Notes under the pieces: model-generated
Database searches by the model: none
Told to the model about the DNA's origin: nothing
The model's input: the letters and a program-made list of their open reading frames with translations, nothing else
Shown here: in pieces, positions 28,302-41,085 of the stretch
Layout: every line of letters begins with the position of its first letter
Position numbering within the stretch: the first letter of the stretch is position 1
NCBI RefSeq assembly: GCF_010093235.1
Contig: NZ_PDWP01000013.1
Span: 40,755-104,754 of the forward strand
Direction: 5' to 3'
Length of the DNA: 64,000 nucleotides
DNA from: Pseudoxanthomonas suwonensis
GTDB lineage: Bacteria > Pseudomonadota > Gammaproteobacteria > Xanthomonadales > Xanthomonadaceae
Program-made: the position numbers and the translations under genes

Positions 28302-28883
28302 TCAGGTGGTTGCCGGATATGCCGGCATGTCGGCCGCTATTGTGCCTCGCCCTGCCCTGTCCCGCCCGTCGCGGGAGCTGGCATGAGCCGGCCCTTCCGG
28401 AGTGGAGGGAAGGCCATCCCGGCCGGACAGGGCTCCGACCGAACGCACCAGCAGGTTATGCGCCGCGTGCGGCAACGCGGCGGCGGCCAGGGCGTGCCGG
28501 AACGAACGCTGCCGCCATGTCATCCAGCAACAGGCGAAGACGAAGACGAGGAACGGGAACCCGGTGCCGAAGAACCGGGCCGGAGCGAACAGGCCGTGCA
28601 GCATGCCCCAGGCGATACCCGCCACGAGTGCGCTGCCGGAATGCTCCAGCGCTGCGGCATGAGCCAGAGCGTGCCCGCCCAACAGCAGGGATTCCCCCAC
28701 CGGCGCGACCACCCCCACTCCGGGGAAAACCCGCCAGCCGGATCCCACGCCCACGTTTCCCAGCTCATCCGGTGTCACGCCCGAAGGCACCAGCACCCCG
28801 AGGGCCAGGAACTGCTGGCCAGCGCCCCGGCAAGCAGTGATCGCTGGAACAGGCGATGGCCGGGCAGGCCGGCGGCGCGTCAT
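28302..28883 (-). pseudogene. Probable CPBP (CAAX-like) membrane protease remnant
   Basis: A 193-aa frame between ispF and ispD. From about residue 58 it resembles the CPBP intramembrane metalloprotease core. VAPVGESLLLGGHAL sits where EExxxR is expected. AWGMLHG follows as the helix with the first His motif, and [16 protein letters not shown] as the final HxxxN motif. The first motif has lost its leading Glu and its Arg (GES and LGG), the upstream helices are absent, and the C-terminal 40 residues look like non-coding read-through. This suggests an inactivated gene. It could instead be a short genuine membrane protein. It breaks the ispD-ispF pair. Confidence 0.4.
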
Positions 28884-28935
28884 GCAAATGGAGCCACGCT
28901 TTCCGCACCGCGACCTTCCTGTCGCGCGGCGAGGT

Positions 28936-29625
28936 TCAGCGCCGCAAAAGCTCGAATTCGAACCGCGCCAGGTCGGCCGGCGTGGTGACCTTGAAGTTGT
29001 CCTCGCGGCCTTCCACCAGCAGCGGGCGCAGGCCCTGGCGCTCGAAGGCCATGGCCTCGTCGGTGACTTCCACGCCCTCGGCCGCGGCCGCCTCCAGCGC
29101 GCGGGTCAGCTGCAGGCGGCGGAACAGCTGCGGGGTCAGCGCGCGCCAGAGGCGCTCGCGCGGCTCGGTGCGGTCGATGCCGCCGTCGTCGCCGGCGCGC
29201 TTGAGGGTGTCGCGCACCGGCGCGGCCAGGATCGCGCCCACCGGATCGGCACGGCCGCGCTCCAGCAGCCGGTCCAGGTCGTCCAGCGCCAGGTTGGGCC
29301 GGGCGGCGTCGTGGACCAGGACGAAATCGTCGGGCCGCACGGATTCGGGCAGCGCCTGCAGCGCGGCCAGCACCGAGGCGGCGCGGCTGTCGCCGCCGGT
29401 GCAGGCCAGCAGCGGCTTGCCGCGGTACTCGTGCCAGCCGGGCCAGCGCGGATCATCGCCGGACAGGGCCAGCACCACTCCGGCCACGGCTGGGTGCGCC
29501 AGCAGGGCATCCAGCGTGTGCACCAGCAGCGGCTTGCCGCCCACTTCCAGGTACTGCTTGGGGACCTCGCCGCCGAAACGGGTGCCACGTCCCGCCGCCG
29601 GGACCACGGCCCAGATGCTGCCCAT
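28936..29625 (-). CDS. ispD: 2-C-methyl-D-erythritol 4-phosphate cytidylyltransferase
   Basis: A 229-aa MEP-pathway enzyme joining CTP and MEP. The nucleotide-binding loop is [20 protein letters not shown], with [11 protein letters not shown] and the C-terminal [12 protein letters not shown] and [10 protein letters not shown] motifs. Its ATG overlaps the ftsB stop (TGATG), the standard ftsB-ispD coupling, and GGAGGA precedes it. Confidence 0.97.
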   Translation of the reverse strand: MGSIWAVVPAAGRGTRFGGEVPKQYLEVGGKPLLVHTLDALLAHPAVAGVVLALSGDDPRWPGWHEYRGKPLLACTGGDSRAASVLAALQALPESVRPDDFVLVHDAARPNLALDDLDRLLERGRADPVGAILAAPVRDTLKRAGDDGGIDRTEPRERLWRALTPQLFRRLQLTRALEAAAAEGVEVTDEAMAFERQGLRPLLVEGREDNFKVTTPADLARFEFELLRR

Positions 29626-29948
29626 CAATCCTCCTCCGGCGGCTGGACCGGCCGGGGCAGCGTGCGCTGCGGCTGGTCCTCGACCACCCGGTAGAACACC
29701 TCGCCCGGCTTGATCATGCCCAGCTCGCTGCGCGCACGTTCCTCCACCGCGGCCACGCCCTCCTTGAGGTCGCGCACTTCCGCGGCCAGCGCGGCATTGC
29801 GTTCCTCCAGGCCGGCGTTCTCGCGGCGCTGGGCTTCGACCTGCGCCGCGAGTGCGGTGACCTCGCCCGCGTTGCCGATGCCGAACCAGAGCCTGTACTG
29901 CAGCCATCCCAGCAGGATGAGCAGGCCCAGGAGCACCCAGCGCAGCAC
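29625..29948 (-). CDS. ftsB: Cell division protein FtsB
   Basis: A 107-aa bitopic inner-membrane divisome protein that bridges FtsL and FtsQ. One helix (residues 4-22, [19 protein letters not shown]) is followed by a coiled coil to about residue 72 and the conserved [18 protein letters not shown] segment. The proline-rich tail is unremarkable. Located between eno and ispD as in E. coli. Confidence 0.93.
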   Translation of the reverse strand: MLRWVLLGLLILLGWLQYRLWFGIGNAGEVTALAAQVEAQRRENAGLEERNAALAAEVRDLKEGVAAVEERARSELGMIKPGEVFYRVVEDQPQRTLPRPVQPPEED

Positions 29949-29961
29949 GGGCGATCCTCGC

Positions 29962-31341
<1,380 letters not shown>

Positions 31342-31422
31342 TCACTTGCACCCGGCGCTTCGTTGCCCCGGAAACGGCTGGCGGCCACGCGACCGCGGAC
31401 CGGCCGCGATTGCCGGAAAGAA

Positions 31423-31450
31423 GACGGGCGCCCTTTCCGGGGCGCCCGTC
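31423..31450 (-). terminator. Intrinsic terminator after kdsA
   Basis: GACGGGCGCCC and GGGCGCCCGTC arms form an 11-bp stem. On the minus strand it is followed by TTCTTT. It lies 40 nt after the kdsA stop and would end the pyrG-kdsA transcript. Confidence 0.8.
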
Positions 31451-31489
31451 GGTCGTCATCCGCGGGCCGGCAGGCGCCGGCCCCGGGCC

Positions 31490-32323
31490 TCAGAGCGTCT
31501 GCTCGATGAAGCCGTTCTTCTTGGTGATCGAATCCAGCGCCAGCAGGGTTTCCAGCAGCGCCTCCATCTTGCCCAGCGGCCAGGCATTGGGCCCGTCGGA
31601 CAGGGCCTTGGACGGATCCGGGTGGGTCTCGGCGAACAGGCCGGCCACGCCCACGGCCACGGCGGCGCGCGCCAGCACCGGCACGAACTCGCGCTGGCCG
31701 CCGGAGCTGGTGCCCTGGCCGCCTGGCAGCTGCACCGAGTGGGTGGCGTCGAACACCACCGGGCAGCCGGTCTCGCGCATCACGCTCAGCGAGCGCATGT
31801 CACTGACCAGGTTGTTGTAGCCGAAGCTGGCGCCGCGTTCGCAGACCAGGATCTGGTCGTTGCCGGTCGACCTGGCCTTCTCCACCACCGGCTTCATGTC
31901 CCACGGCGACAGGAACTGGCCCTTCTTGATGTTCACCGGCTTGCCGGCCGAGCAGACCTTCCTGATGAAGTCGGTCTGGCGCACCAGGAAGGCCGGGGTC
32001 TGCAGCACGTCGACCACCGAGGCGACCTCGTCCATCGGGGTGTACTCGTGCACGTCGGTCAGCACCGGGACGCCGATCTGCTTCTTCACCTCGGCCAGGA
32101 CCTTCAGGCCCTCCTCCATGCCCGGGCCGCGGAAGCTCGTGCCGGAGGTGCGGTTGGCCTTGTCGAAGCTGGACTTGAAGATGAAGTTCATCCCCAGCTT
32201 GCCGGTGATCTCCTTGAGCTGGCCGGCCACGTCCAGCTGCAGCTGCATCGATTCGATGACGCAGGGGCCGGCGATCAGGAACAGCGGCTGGTCCAGGCCG
32301 ACTTCGAATCCACACAGTTTCAT
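31490..32323 (-). CDS. kdsA: KDO-8-phosphate synthase, metal-dependent type
   Basis: A 277-aa cytosolic enzyme condensing PEP and arabinose 5-phosphate into KDO8P for lipopolysaccharide. Visible segments are [35 protein letters not shown] and the [15 protein letters not shown] region. Cys21 in AGPCVIES replaces the Asn found in the metal-independent E. coli enzyme (GGMNVLES), which assigns it to the metal-dependent class. The ATG at 32323 has AGAGGA upstream and gives the normal N-terminus. It is 111 bp downstream of pyrG, a conserved pair. Confidence 0.97.
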   Translation of the reverse strand: MKLCGFEVGLDQPLFLIAGPCVIESMQLQLDVAGQLKEITGKLGMNFIFKSSFDKANRTSGTSFRGPGMEEGLKVLAEVKKQIGVPVLTDVHEYTPMDEVASVVDVLQTPAFLVRQTDFIRKVCSAGKPVNIKKGQFLSPWDMKPVVEKARSTGNDQILVCERGASFGYNNLVSDMRSLSVMRETGCPVVFDATHSVQLPGGQGTSSGGQREFVPVLARAAVAVGVAGLFAETHPDPSKALSDGPNAWPLGKMEALLETLLALDSITKKNGFIEQTL

Positions 32324-32434
32324 CGCTTCATTCCTCTCTGGGGCCGCGGGCGCCGCGCGGGCGCAGGTCATCGCGACTGGATCTTGCAGTGGACCACGGT
32401 TGCCGCGAAGGCCGCGGCAACCGTCCCGCGGGCA

Positions 32435-34502
<2,068 letters not shown>

Positions 34503-34695
34503 GTCAGCTCCTCCGCTGCAGGGTCCTCAGCCGGCGCCCCGGGGGAGGCGGCCGGCGCGGCCTGGGCCGCGTGTCCCTTATACGTCCGCCGGGCCTGCGC
34601 CCCCCTGAACAGGGGGCGCGGACACGACCGGGGGTGCAAAAACGGGAGCCAGGCCGCACACTTGCGCGTCATTTTCCGCGTCACCCGAAGGTTCC

Positions 34696-36585
34696 ATGAG
34701 CAGCCGCTACAACGCCGCCGACATCGAAGTCCTGTCAGGCCTGGACCCGGTCAAGCGCCGGCCCGGCATGTACACCGACACCTCGCGTCCCAACCACCTG
34801 GCGCAGGAGGTGATCGACAACGCGGTGGACGAGGCGCTGGCCGGCCATGCGCGCTCGGTCGAGGTCACCCTGTACCGCGACGGCAGCTGCGAGGTGTCCG
34901 ACGACGGCCGCGGCATGCCGGTGGACATCCACCCCGAGGAGAAGATCCCGGGCGTGGAACTGATCCTTCCCCGCCTGCACGCGGGCGGCAAGTTCAGCAA
35001 CAAGAACTACACCTTCTCCGGTGGCCTGCACGGCGTGGGCGTGAGCGTGGTCAACGCCCTGTCCACCCTGGTCGAGGTGCACATCAAGCGCGAGGGCGCC
35101 GAGCACCGCATCACCTTCCGCGACGGCAACCGCGCCACCCCGCTGGAAGTGGTCGGCACGGTCGGCAGGAAGAACACCGGTACCCGCGTGCGCTTCTGGC
35201 CGGATCCGAAGTACTTCGACAGCCCGAAGATCAACGTCCGCGCCCTGCGCCACCTGCTGCGGGCCAAGGCCGTGCTGTGCCCGGGCCTGACCGTGACCCT
35301 GTTCGACGAGGCCTCCGGCGAGCGCGACACCTGGCACTACGAGGACGGCCTGCGCGACTACCTGAAGGGCGAGCTGGCCGGCCGCGAGATGCTGCCGCCG
35401 GACCTGTTCAGCGGCTCGCTGAAGAAGGAGACCGAGGTGGTGGACTGGGCCGTGGCCTGGATCCCGGAAGGCGAGCTGGTGCAGGAAAGCTACGTCAACC
35501 TGATCCCGACCGCCCAGCACGGCACCCATGTCAACGGCCTGCGTACCGGACTGACCGACGCGCTGCGCGAGTTCTGCGACTTCCGCAACCTGCTGCCGCG
35601 CGGCGTCAAGCTGGCGCCGGAGGACGTGTGGGATCGCGTGGCCTTCGTGCTGTCGCTGAAGATGAGCGACCCGCAGTTCAGTGGCCAGACCAAGGAGCGC
35701 CTGTCCTCGCGCCAGGCCGCCGGCTTCATCGAAGGCGCCGCGCACGATGCCTTCAGCCTGTGGCTCAACCAGAACGTGGAGATGGGCGAGAAGATCGCCC
35801 AGATCGCGATCGACCGCGCCAGCGCGCGCCTGAAGACCGAGAAGCAGGTGACCCGCAAGAAGGTCACCCAGGGGCCCGCCCTGCCCGGCAAGCTGGCCGA
35901 CTGCATCAGCCAGGACCTGTCGCGTACCGAGCTGTTCCTGGTGGAGGGCGACTCGGCCGGCGGCAGCGCCAAGCAGGCCCGCGACAAGGACTTCCAGGCC
36001 ATCCTTCCGCTGCGCGGCAAGATCCTCAACACCTGGGAAGTGGCCTCCGGCAGCGTGTTGGCCTCGCAGGAAGTGCACGACCTGGCCGTGGCCATCGGCT
36101 GCGATCCGGGCAAGGACGACCTCACCGGCCTGCGCTACGGCAAGGTCGTGATCCTGGCCGACGCCGACTCCGACGGCCTGCATATCGCCACCCTGCTGTC
36201 GGCGCTGTTCCTGCGCCACTTCCCCGCCCTGGTCGCCGCCGGCCACGTGTTCGTGGCCATGCCGCCGCTGTTCCGCGTGGACGTGGGCAAGCAGGTGTTC
36301 TACGCCCTGGACGAGGAAGAGAAGCGCCTGCTGCTGGAGAAGATCGCCCGCGAGAAGATCAAGGGCCAGGTCAGCGTGACCCGCTTCAAGGGCCTCGGCG
36401 AGATGAACCCGCAGCAGCTGCGCGAGTCCACCATCCACCCCGACACCCGCCGCCTGGTGCAACTGACCGTCGACGACGGCGAGCAGACCCGCGCCCTGAT
36501 GGACATGCTGCTGGCGAAGAAGCGGGCAAGCGATCGCAAGGCGTGGCTGGAGACGAAGGGCGACCTGGCTTCGCTGGAAGTCTGA
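34696..36585 (+). CDS. parE: DNA topoisomerase IV subunit B
   Basis: A 629-aa ATPase subunit of topoisomerase IV, which decatenates daughter chromosomes with ParC. The GHKL ATP site is in [28 protein letters not shown] and [15 protein letters not shown]. The TOPRIM domain has [18 protein letters not shown] and DADSDGLHI. The sequence [15 protein letters not shown], rather than the GyrB equivalent, and the length (E. coli ParE 630 aa, GyrB 804 aa) favour ParE over GyrB. A monocistronic unit followed by repeats. Confidence 0.95.
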   Translation: MSSRYNAADIEVLSGLDPVKRRPGMYTDTSRPNHLAQEVIDNAVDEALAGHARSVEVTLYRDGSCEVSDDGRGMPVDIHPEEKIPGVELILPRLHAGGKFSNKNYTFSGGLHGVGVSVVNALSTLVEVHIKREGAEHRITFRDGNRATPLEVVGTVGRKNTGTRVRFWPDPKYFDSPKINVRALRHLLRAKAVLCPGLTVTLFDEASGERDTWHYEDGLRDYLKGELAGREMLPPDLFSGSLKKETEVVDWAVAWIPEGELVQESYVNLIPTAQHGTHVNGLRTGLTDALREFCDFRNLLPRGVKLAPEDVWDRVAFVLSLKMSDPQFSGQTKERLSSRQAAGFIEGAAHDAFSLWLNQNVEMGEKIAQIAIDRASARLKTEKQVTRKKVTQGPALPGKLADCISQDLSRTELFLVEGDSAGGSAKQARDKDFQAILPLRGKILNTWEVASGSVLASQEVHDLAVAIGCDPGKDDLTGLRYGKVVILADADSDGLHIATLLSALFLRHFPALVAAGHVFVAMPPLFRVDVGKQVFYALDEEEKRLLLEKIAREKIKGQVSVTRFKGLGEMNPQQLRESTIHPDTRRLVQLTVDDGEQTRALMDMLLAKKRASDRKAWLETKGDLASLEV

Positions 36586-36591
36586 AGGGCC

Positions 36592-36620
36592 GGGATTCGG
36601 GATTCGGGATTCGGGATTCG
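36592..36620. repeat. Tandem GGGATTC heptamer run
   Basis: Four successive GGGATTC units lie just after parE. Short GGGATTC runs are a recurrent intergenic feature of Xanthomonas-type genomes. The gap 36586-36968 contains this run, two REPs and a duplicated gene end, and no intact gene. Confidence 0.6.
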
Positions 36621-36626
36621 CGGAAA

Positions 36627-36660
36627 CGTAGCCCGGATAAGCGAAGCGCATCCGGGATGT
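36627..36660. repeat. REP element
   Basis: GTAGCCCGGATAAGCGAAGC with the following GCATCCGGGATGT is a REP copy, nearly identical to the one at 36864-36900. Confidence 0.75.
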
Positions 36661-36745
36661 GTACCGGGATGCGACCCGGGCTCCCGACCGGACGACGCGC
36701 TGGCTGGGCCGTAGCGACGGCTCACGCGCCGTCGCGCTCCGAGGA

Positions 36746-36862
36746 CGCGGCTACGGCCGCTCCACCAGCTTCCACACCAGTACCGTGCCGTCGCGACGGT
36801 CGGGGCGCGTACCCGGCCGGTCGGCGGCATAGGGTTCGCCGCTGCCGGGCAGGTTGCCCAGT
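36746..36862 (-). pseudogene. Duplicated 3' end of the adjacent GH43 gene
   Basis: This 117-bp stretch repeats the last part of the GH43 gene (36967-37080) with scattered substitutions. Translated on the minus strand, both copies contain [19 protein letters not shown] and DGTVL, and then differ at the C-terminus (WKLVERP here, AWGAVEEP in the gene). A REP lies between the two copies. It has no start and is a non-functional fragment. Confidence 0.75.
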
Positions 36863-36863
36863 C

Positions 36864-36900
36864 GCGTAGCCCGGATAAGCGAAGCGCATCCGGGGATGTG
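36864..36900. repeat. REP element between the two GH43 3' ends
   Basis: CGTAGCCCGGATAAGCGAAG plus CGCATCCGGGGATGTG. It sits exactly at the boundary between the duplicated GH43 end and the gene proper. Confidence 0.75.
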
Positions 36901-36968
36901 CACGCGGCTGCAGCCCTCCGGATCTGGCCCTTGCCCCTGGCCGGGCTGCGCCCCTGCCGTGGCCGCGG

Positions 36969-39074
36969 CTACGGCTCTTCCACCGCCCCCCACGCCAGCA
37001 CCGTGCCGTCGCGACGGTCGGGCCGCGTACCCGGCCGGTCGGCGGCATACGGTTCACCGCTGCCGGGCAGGATGCCCAGGTAGCGATGGGTCTTCATCGA
37101 AAGCAGCATGAACTGGCCTCGCAGCAGGTCCTGCCACATGAACCGGCTGTCCACCGGATGCTCGGGCAGCAGGCGCACGTCGGCGGACAGGCCGATGCCG
37201 ACCACGGTGAGGAAGCCGCTGCCGTCCATCGCTTCCAGCGCCACCTGGCCATTGCCGCGGTCGTGCACGCGGAAACGCGCGGCCGGCGAGCTCGCCTTCT
37301 CGTCGCCGGCGGCCACCGGCTGCACCACGCCCAGCGGATGCACGGTGGCCACGCTGCCGTCCCCCAGGTTCCGCAGCTTCACGACCTTTCCAAGAGGGAT
37401 ATTGCGCGAGCGGTCGGCCAGCGGCTCCGCCAGGTCGAAGCGGTCGAAGTCGGCGTATCCGCCCTCGCGGCCGGCGCCGTTGTAGGCGAACAGCGCGTAG
37501 CGGGAGCCCTGGAAGGTTTTGAGCTGGTACGGCAACCGCACCGGTTCGCCGATGTCGTGGAACTGCCGTCCGTCGGTGCTCCAGGAAAACCACGCCAGGT
37601 CCTCGTCGTGGTCGCCACGCACGCGCAGGTGCACGCGCGCCTTCGGCAGCGGCACCTCGACCCGGCGATCCCCGGCCTGCGAATACCAGCGCAGCAGGCG
37701 CTGGCCATCCTCCTGCACTACGGCCAGCCACGCCGCCGGCATGTTCAGCAGGCCAAGCCCGGCCAGATCACCCGGCTGCAGCCCCGACGCATCCAGCACC
37801 ACGGTCGCCGTGGCTTCCGGCCCCACCACCCGCTGGGTCAGCGTATTGCGGGCACGCAGGAAGCCTTCGGCCGGCAGCGCATGCAGGCGCAGGTAGCCGC
37901 GGCGCTCGCGCAGCGACCACTTGCCGTCCAGCGGCTGGTGGTTCCACTGCCAGACCGGCAGCAGCTGCGCCGCGGAGAAGTCGTCGCCGCGCACATAGGG
38001 CGCATGCGGCCGCACGTCGGCGCCGACCTGCGGCCTGGCCCATGTCCGCGGCGAACGCCCGAGGTTGCCCGCCAGGCCGAAGTACGGCCAGCCCTGGGGC
38101 CAGGTCACCGGCGACAGGAAGGTGGTCCGGCCGATGGACTTGAGGTCCATCATCGAGAATCCCCACCAGCTGCCGTCCGGCGCCTGGACGATGCCGCCCT
38201 GGTGCAGGGGCACCGCGCCCAGCTCGTTGTCGCCGGGCTTGTGCGATGAGAACGCGGCTCCGTCGGCCGGGATCGGCGAGCGCTGGCCTACGCTGTCCTC
38301 CCACCAGCCACGCTGGAAACCCATGCTCTCGCTGGCGCTGATCGCCACCGTCTCCCACGGACCGTCGAGGCTGTCGGCGCGTGCGGCCTGCATGCGCCCG
38401 ACCGGGGCGTAGTTGGCGCTGATGATGTAGTAGCGCCCATCCACCTTGTAGAAATGGTGGCCCTCGCCCATGCCATTGCCGGCCGGGATCAGCACCCGCT
38501 CGCTGCCCTCGACCACGCCCGACAGGTCCGGCTTGAGTTCGACCAGCCGCACCTCGTTGTAGTTGAACACCGCCCAGACCCGGCCGTCGTCGTCGAACAG
38601 CACCGACAGGTCGTGCAGGTTGCGGTCCATCACCGTATGCTTCCACGGCCCCGCGGGGTCCTCCGCGGTGAACACATGCAGCCCGCGCCCGTTGATGTTG
38701 GCGAAGATATGGAAACGGCCGTCGTGGTGGCGCAGCACCGGGGCCCAGATGCCCTGGCCGTACATGTCCTTGCCTTCCTCCAGCCGGTACTCGGGCCCTT
38801 CAGGGAACGAAGGCATGGCGTAGGACACGAACTCCCAGTTCACCAGGTCGCGCGAACGCAGCACCGGCAGGCCCGGCACCGCGTGCATGGTGGTGCCGGT
38901 CATGTAGAACCAGTCGCCGACCCGGATCATGTCCGGATCGGAGAACTCGTCGTAGAAGATCGGGTTCGTGTAGGTGCCATTGCCGTTGTCGGCGGACCAG
39001 GTGGCCGTCGCAGCGAAGGCCGGGGCGCCACCTGCCAGCAGGGGCAGCAGCAGGAGAAGTCGCGCGAACACCAT
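36969..39074 (-). CDS. Secreted GH43 beta-xylosidase/arabinofuranosidase-type hydrolase
   Basis: A 701-aa exported glycosidase with a signal peptide cleaved near PAFA-ATATW. The five-bladed propeller begins TYTNPIFYDEFSDPDMIRVG, with the catalytic-base Asp in the SDPD motif. LHDLSVLFDDDG holds the pKa-modulating Asp and NGMGEGHHF the acid Glu. After about residue 330 a beta-sandwich domain follows, and the last 150 residues look like a beta-trefoil (fascin or AbfB-like) carbohydrate-binding module. GGAGGTGA precedes the ATG. It is the last gene of the araD1-to-GH43 operon, consistent with removing arabinofuranosyl or xylosyl residues from plant polymers. The exact substrate is not certain. 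Confidence 0.88.
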   Translation of the reverse strand: MVFARLLLLLPLLAGGAPAFAATATWSADNGNGTYTNPIFYDEFSDPDMIRVGDWFYMTGTTMHAVPGLPVLRSRDLVNWEFVSYAMPSFPEGPEYRLEEGKDMYGQGIWAPVLRHHDGRFHIFANINGRGLHVFTAEDPAGPWKHTVMDRNLHDLSVLFDDDGRVWAVFNYNEVRLVELKPDLSGVVEGSERVLIPAGNGMGEGHHFYKVDGRYYIISANYAPVGRMQAARADSLDGPWETVAISASESMGFQRGWWEDSVGQRSPIPADGAAFSSHKPGDNELGAVPLHQGGIVQAPDGSWWGFSMMDLKSIGRTTFLSPVTWPQGWPYFGLAGNLGRSPRTWARPQVGADVRPHAPYVRGDDFSAAQLLPVWQWNHQPLDGKWSLRERRGYLRLHALPAEGFLRARNTLTQRVVGPEATATVVLDASGLQPGDLAGLGLLNMPAAWLAVVQEDGQRLLRWYSQAGDRRVEVPLPKARVHLRVRGDHDEDLAWFSWSTDGRQFHDIGEPVRLPYQLKTFQGSRYALFAYNGAGREGGYADFDRFDLAEPLADRSRNIPLGKVVKLRNLGDGSVATVHPLGVVQPVAAGDEKASSPAARFRVHDRGNGQVALEAMDGSGFLTVVGIGLSADVRLLPEHPVDSRFMWQDLLRGQFMLLSMKTHRYLGILPGSGEPYAADRPGTRPDRRDGTVLAWGAVEEP

Positions 39075-39114
39075 GGGTCACCTCCGGCGCGGCGCGACAT
39101 CCGCGCCGCCACGC

Positions 39115-41085
39115 TCAATCCAGCTGCAACACGAATCCACCGGCAGCCGGCAGCTCCAGTTCCAGCGGCCTGCCGGGCGCGAACTCCACCCGCCGCCGGG
39201 CGAAGCCCGGCACATCGCCGCCATCGGTGATCAGGAGCCCGCTCTGCACGCCGCCGCCGAGGCTCCCGGCGTCGAGCCTGACCTTGCGCGGCCCCGGCCC
39301 GGCATTGATGCCGCCCACGAACCAGTGCCCGCCGCCCTGGCGCGCGAACACCGCGTACTGGCCGGGATAGCCGTCAAGGAAACGGCTTTCGTCCCACACC
39401 TCCGGCAAGCCGGCGAGGAAATCGCGCACGTAGCCGGGCACCTGCTCCATGCCCTCGGCGGTCTCGGCGTAATGCTGGATCCCTGAGACGAACAGCACCG
39501 ACTGCGCCAGTTCGAACGCGGGGCTGGTGCGACGCTGCACGCGGTCGTTGAGCCTGACCATCGCCAGCGGGGTGAAGTCCATCGGATCGAACACGTTGCG
39601 CGTGAACGGCAGGGTCGCCGCATGCACTGGTACGCGGTCGGCATTGGCCTGCTCGAAAGTGGCGAACTCGAGCCCGCGCACCGCCTCCATGGTCTGCAGG
39701 TGCGGCCAGGTACGCTGCCAGCCGCGCGGCAGGGTCGAGCCGTGGACGTTCATCTGGAAGCCATAGGGCGCCGAGTCGGCCAGCAGGTCCAGGTAGTAAG
39801 CGATCATCGAGGAGCCATCGCCGCCGAAGAAATCCACCTTCAGGCCGGCCACGCCCATCGCCTTCAGCTTCCCGAACTCGCGCGCGCGGCTGGCATGGTC
39901 CAGCAGCTTGCTGCGCGGGGTCTGCGGCGCCTGGTTCCAGTCGCCGGCCGAGTTGTACCAGACCAGCACCGAGACGCCCTTGCCGCGCGCGTACTCGATG
40001 AGTTCGCGCATCTTCGGCTCGCCGATCTGGGTGTCCCATAGCGCATCAACCAGGGTGTAGCGCCAGCCCATGCGCGCGGCGTAGTCGACGAACTGCTTCT
40101 GCACCTCGAACACGGTGGATTCGTCGCCCAGCAGCGGCCAGCTCCACGAGGCCTTGCCCGGCACCGACGGCGCGGCCACCACCGGCGGGTCGGCCAGGTC
40201 GGTGCCGAGGGTGGAATCGGCCACGGTGGCCAGGTCGCCCACCGCGACGATGCGCCACGGCGATCGCCACGGGAACGTGTCGATCCACGGCAGTGCCGGC
40301 CCACCCGGCAGCGCCTCGCGTTCGTCGGGGAAGCCGAGCAGGTACTCACCCCGGGTCGCACCATCGAGCAGCCTGCTGCCGGCATCGCCGCGTCGCAGGC
40401 TGCCCTCGCTCAGCAGGATCCAGTCGCCGCCGCTGCGGAACAGCGCCGGAAACACCCAGCCATGGCCCATCGGCGCCGGCGTTCCGACCGGCACGTCCTG
40501 CAGGTAGTACTCCTCGTACGAGGGATTGGTGCGACCGAAGCCGGTCTTGGGCTCGGCCAGCGGCTGCAGCCAGGCATGGGTATCCGCCGACAGGCGGAAG
40601 GTCGCGGCATCGCGCTTCCAGGTTTCCAGGCCGGGAACGGCGCGCGCCAGCTCGTAGCGGAAGGCGGCCCCATCGTTCGACACCTGCCAGGCCACGGCCA
40701 GTTCGTGCCCCTGCCTATCCTTCCAGCGGAACACGCGCCGGTTGGCGCGGTACTGGTTGTGGCGGCGCTTGCCGGACAGCAGCTCATAGTCGTCGACCAC
40801 CGGCTGCACCGGGTCAACGCCGGCGAGGGCCAGGCCACGCGACAGGTCCGCGCCCTCTCCCACCATGCCCAGCGGCGATGGCGCGATCACCTCGCGCCCC
40901 TGGCGCAGCAGGCGCCAGGTGGGACGGCCGGCATCGTCCAGCGCCATCTCCACCCGCAGGTTGCCGTCGGGACTGGCAACCTCGCCCAGCGCCGGCGTCG
41001 CCGCCTGCAGCGGCAGCCATGCGCCAAGCAAGGCCAGTGACGCCAGCGCTCGAAACGCACGCATGCGAAGGAACATCTCAACCAT
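39115..41085 (-). CDS. Exported GH97 glycosidase, probable retaining type
   Basis: A 656-aa glycoside hydrolase family 97 protein with a signal peptide ending near PLQA-ATPALG. The N-terminal beta-sandwich (GEVASPDGNLRVEM) is followed by a TIM barrel containing WRYTLVDALWD, LVWYNSAGDWN, MGVAGLKVDFFGGDGS, FQMNVHGSTLPRGWQRTWPH and the TMEAVRG segment. The Asp of KVDFF falls where retaining GH97 enzymes (alpha-galactosidase and beta-L-arabinopyranosidase) have their nucleophile, rather than the Glu of inverting alpha-glucosidases. With arabinose genes around it, a beta-L-arabinopyranosidase or alpha-galactosidase role is likely. The start was set at the ATG with GGAGG 5 nt upstream, overlapping yjfF by 8 nt. 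Confidence 0.88.
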   Translation of the reverse strand: MVEMFLRMRAFRALASLALLGAWLPLQAATPALGEVASPDGNLRVEMALDDAGRPTWRLLRQGREVIAPSPLGMVGEGADLSRGLALAGVDPVQPVVDDYELLSGKRRHNQYRANRRVFRWKDRQGHELAVAWQVSNDGAAFRYELARAVPGLETWKRDAATFRLSADTHAWLQPLAEPKTGFGRTNPSYEEYYLQDVPVGTPAPMGHGWVFPALFRSGGDWILLSEGSLRRGDAGSRLLDGATRGEYLLGFPDEREALPGGPALPWIDTFPWRSPWRIVAVGDLATVADSTLGTDLADPPVVAAPSVPGKASWSWPLLGDESTVFEVQKQFVDYAARMGWRYTLVDALWDTQIGEPKMRELIEYARGKGVSVLVWYNSAGDWNQAPQTPRSKLLDHASRAREFGKLKAMGVAGLKVDFFGGDGSSMIAYYLDLLADSAPYGFQMNVHGSTLPRGWQRTWPHLQTMEAVRGLEFATFEQANADRVPVHAATLPFTRNVFDPMDFTPLAMVRLNDRVQRRTSPAFELAQSVLFVSGIQHYAETAEGMEQVPGYVRDFLAGLPEVWDESRFLDGYPGQYAVFARQGGGHWFVGGINAGPGPRKVRLDAGSLGGGVQSGLLITDGGDVPGFARRRVEFAPGRPLELELPAAGGFVLQLD

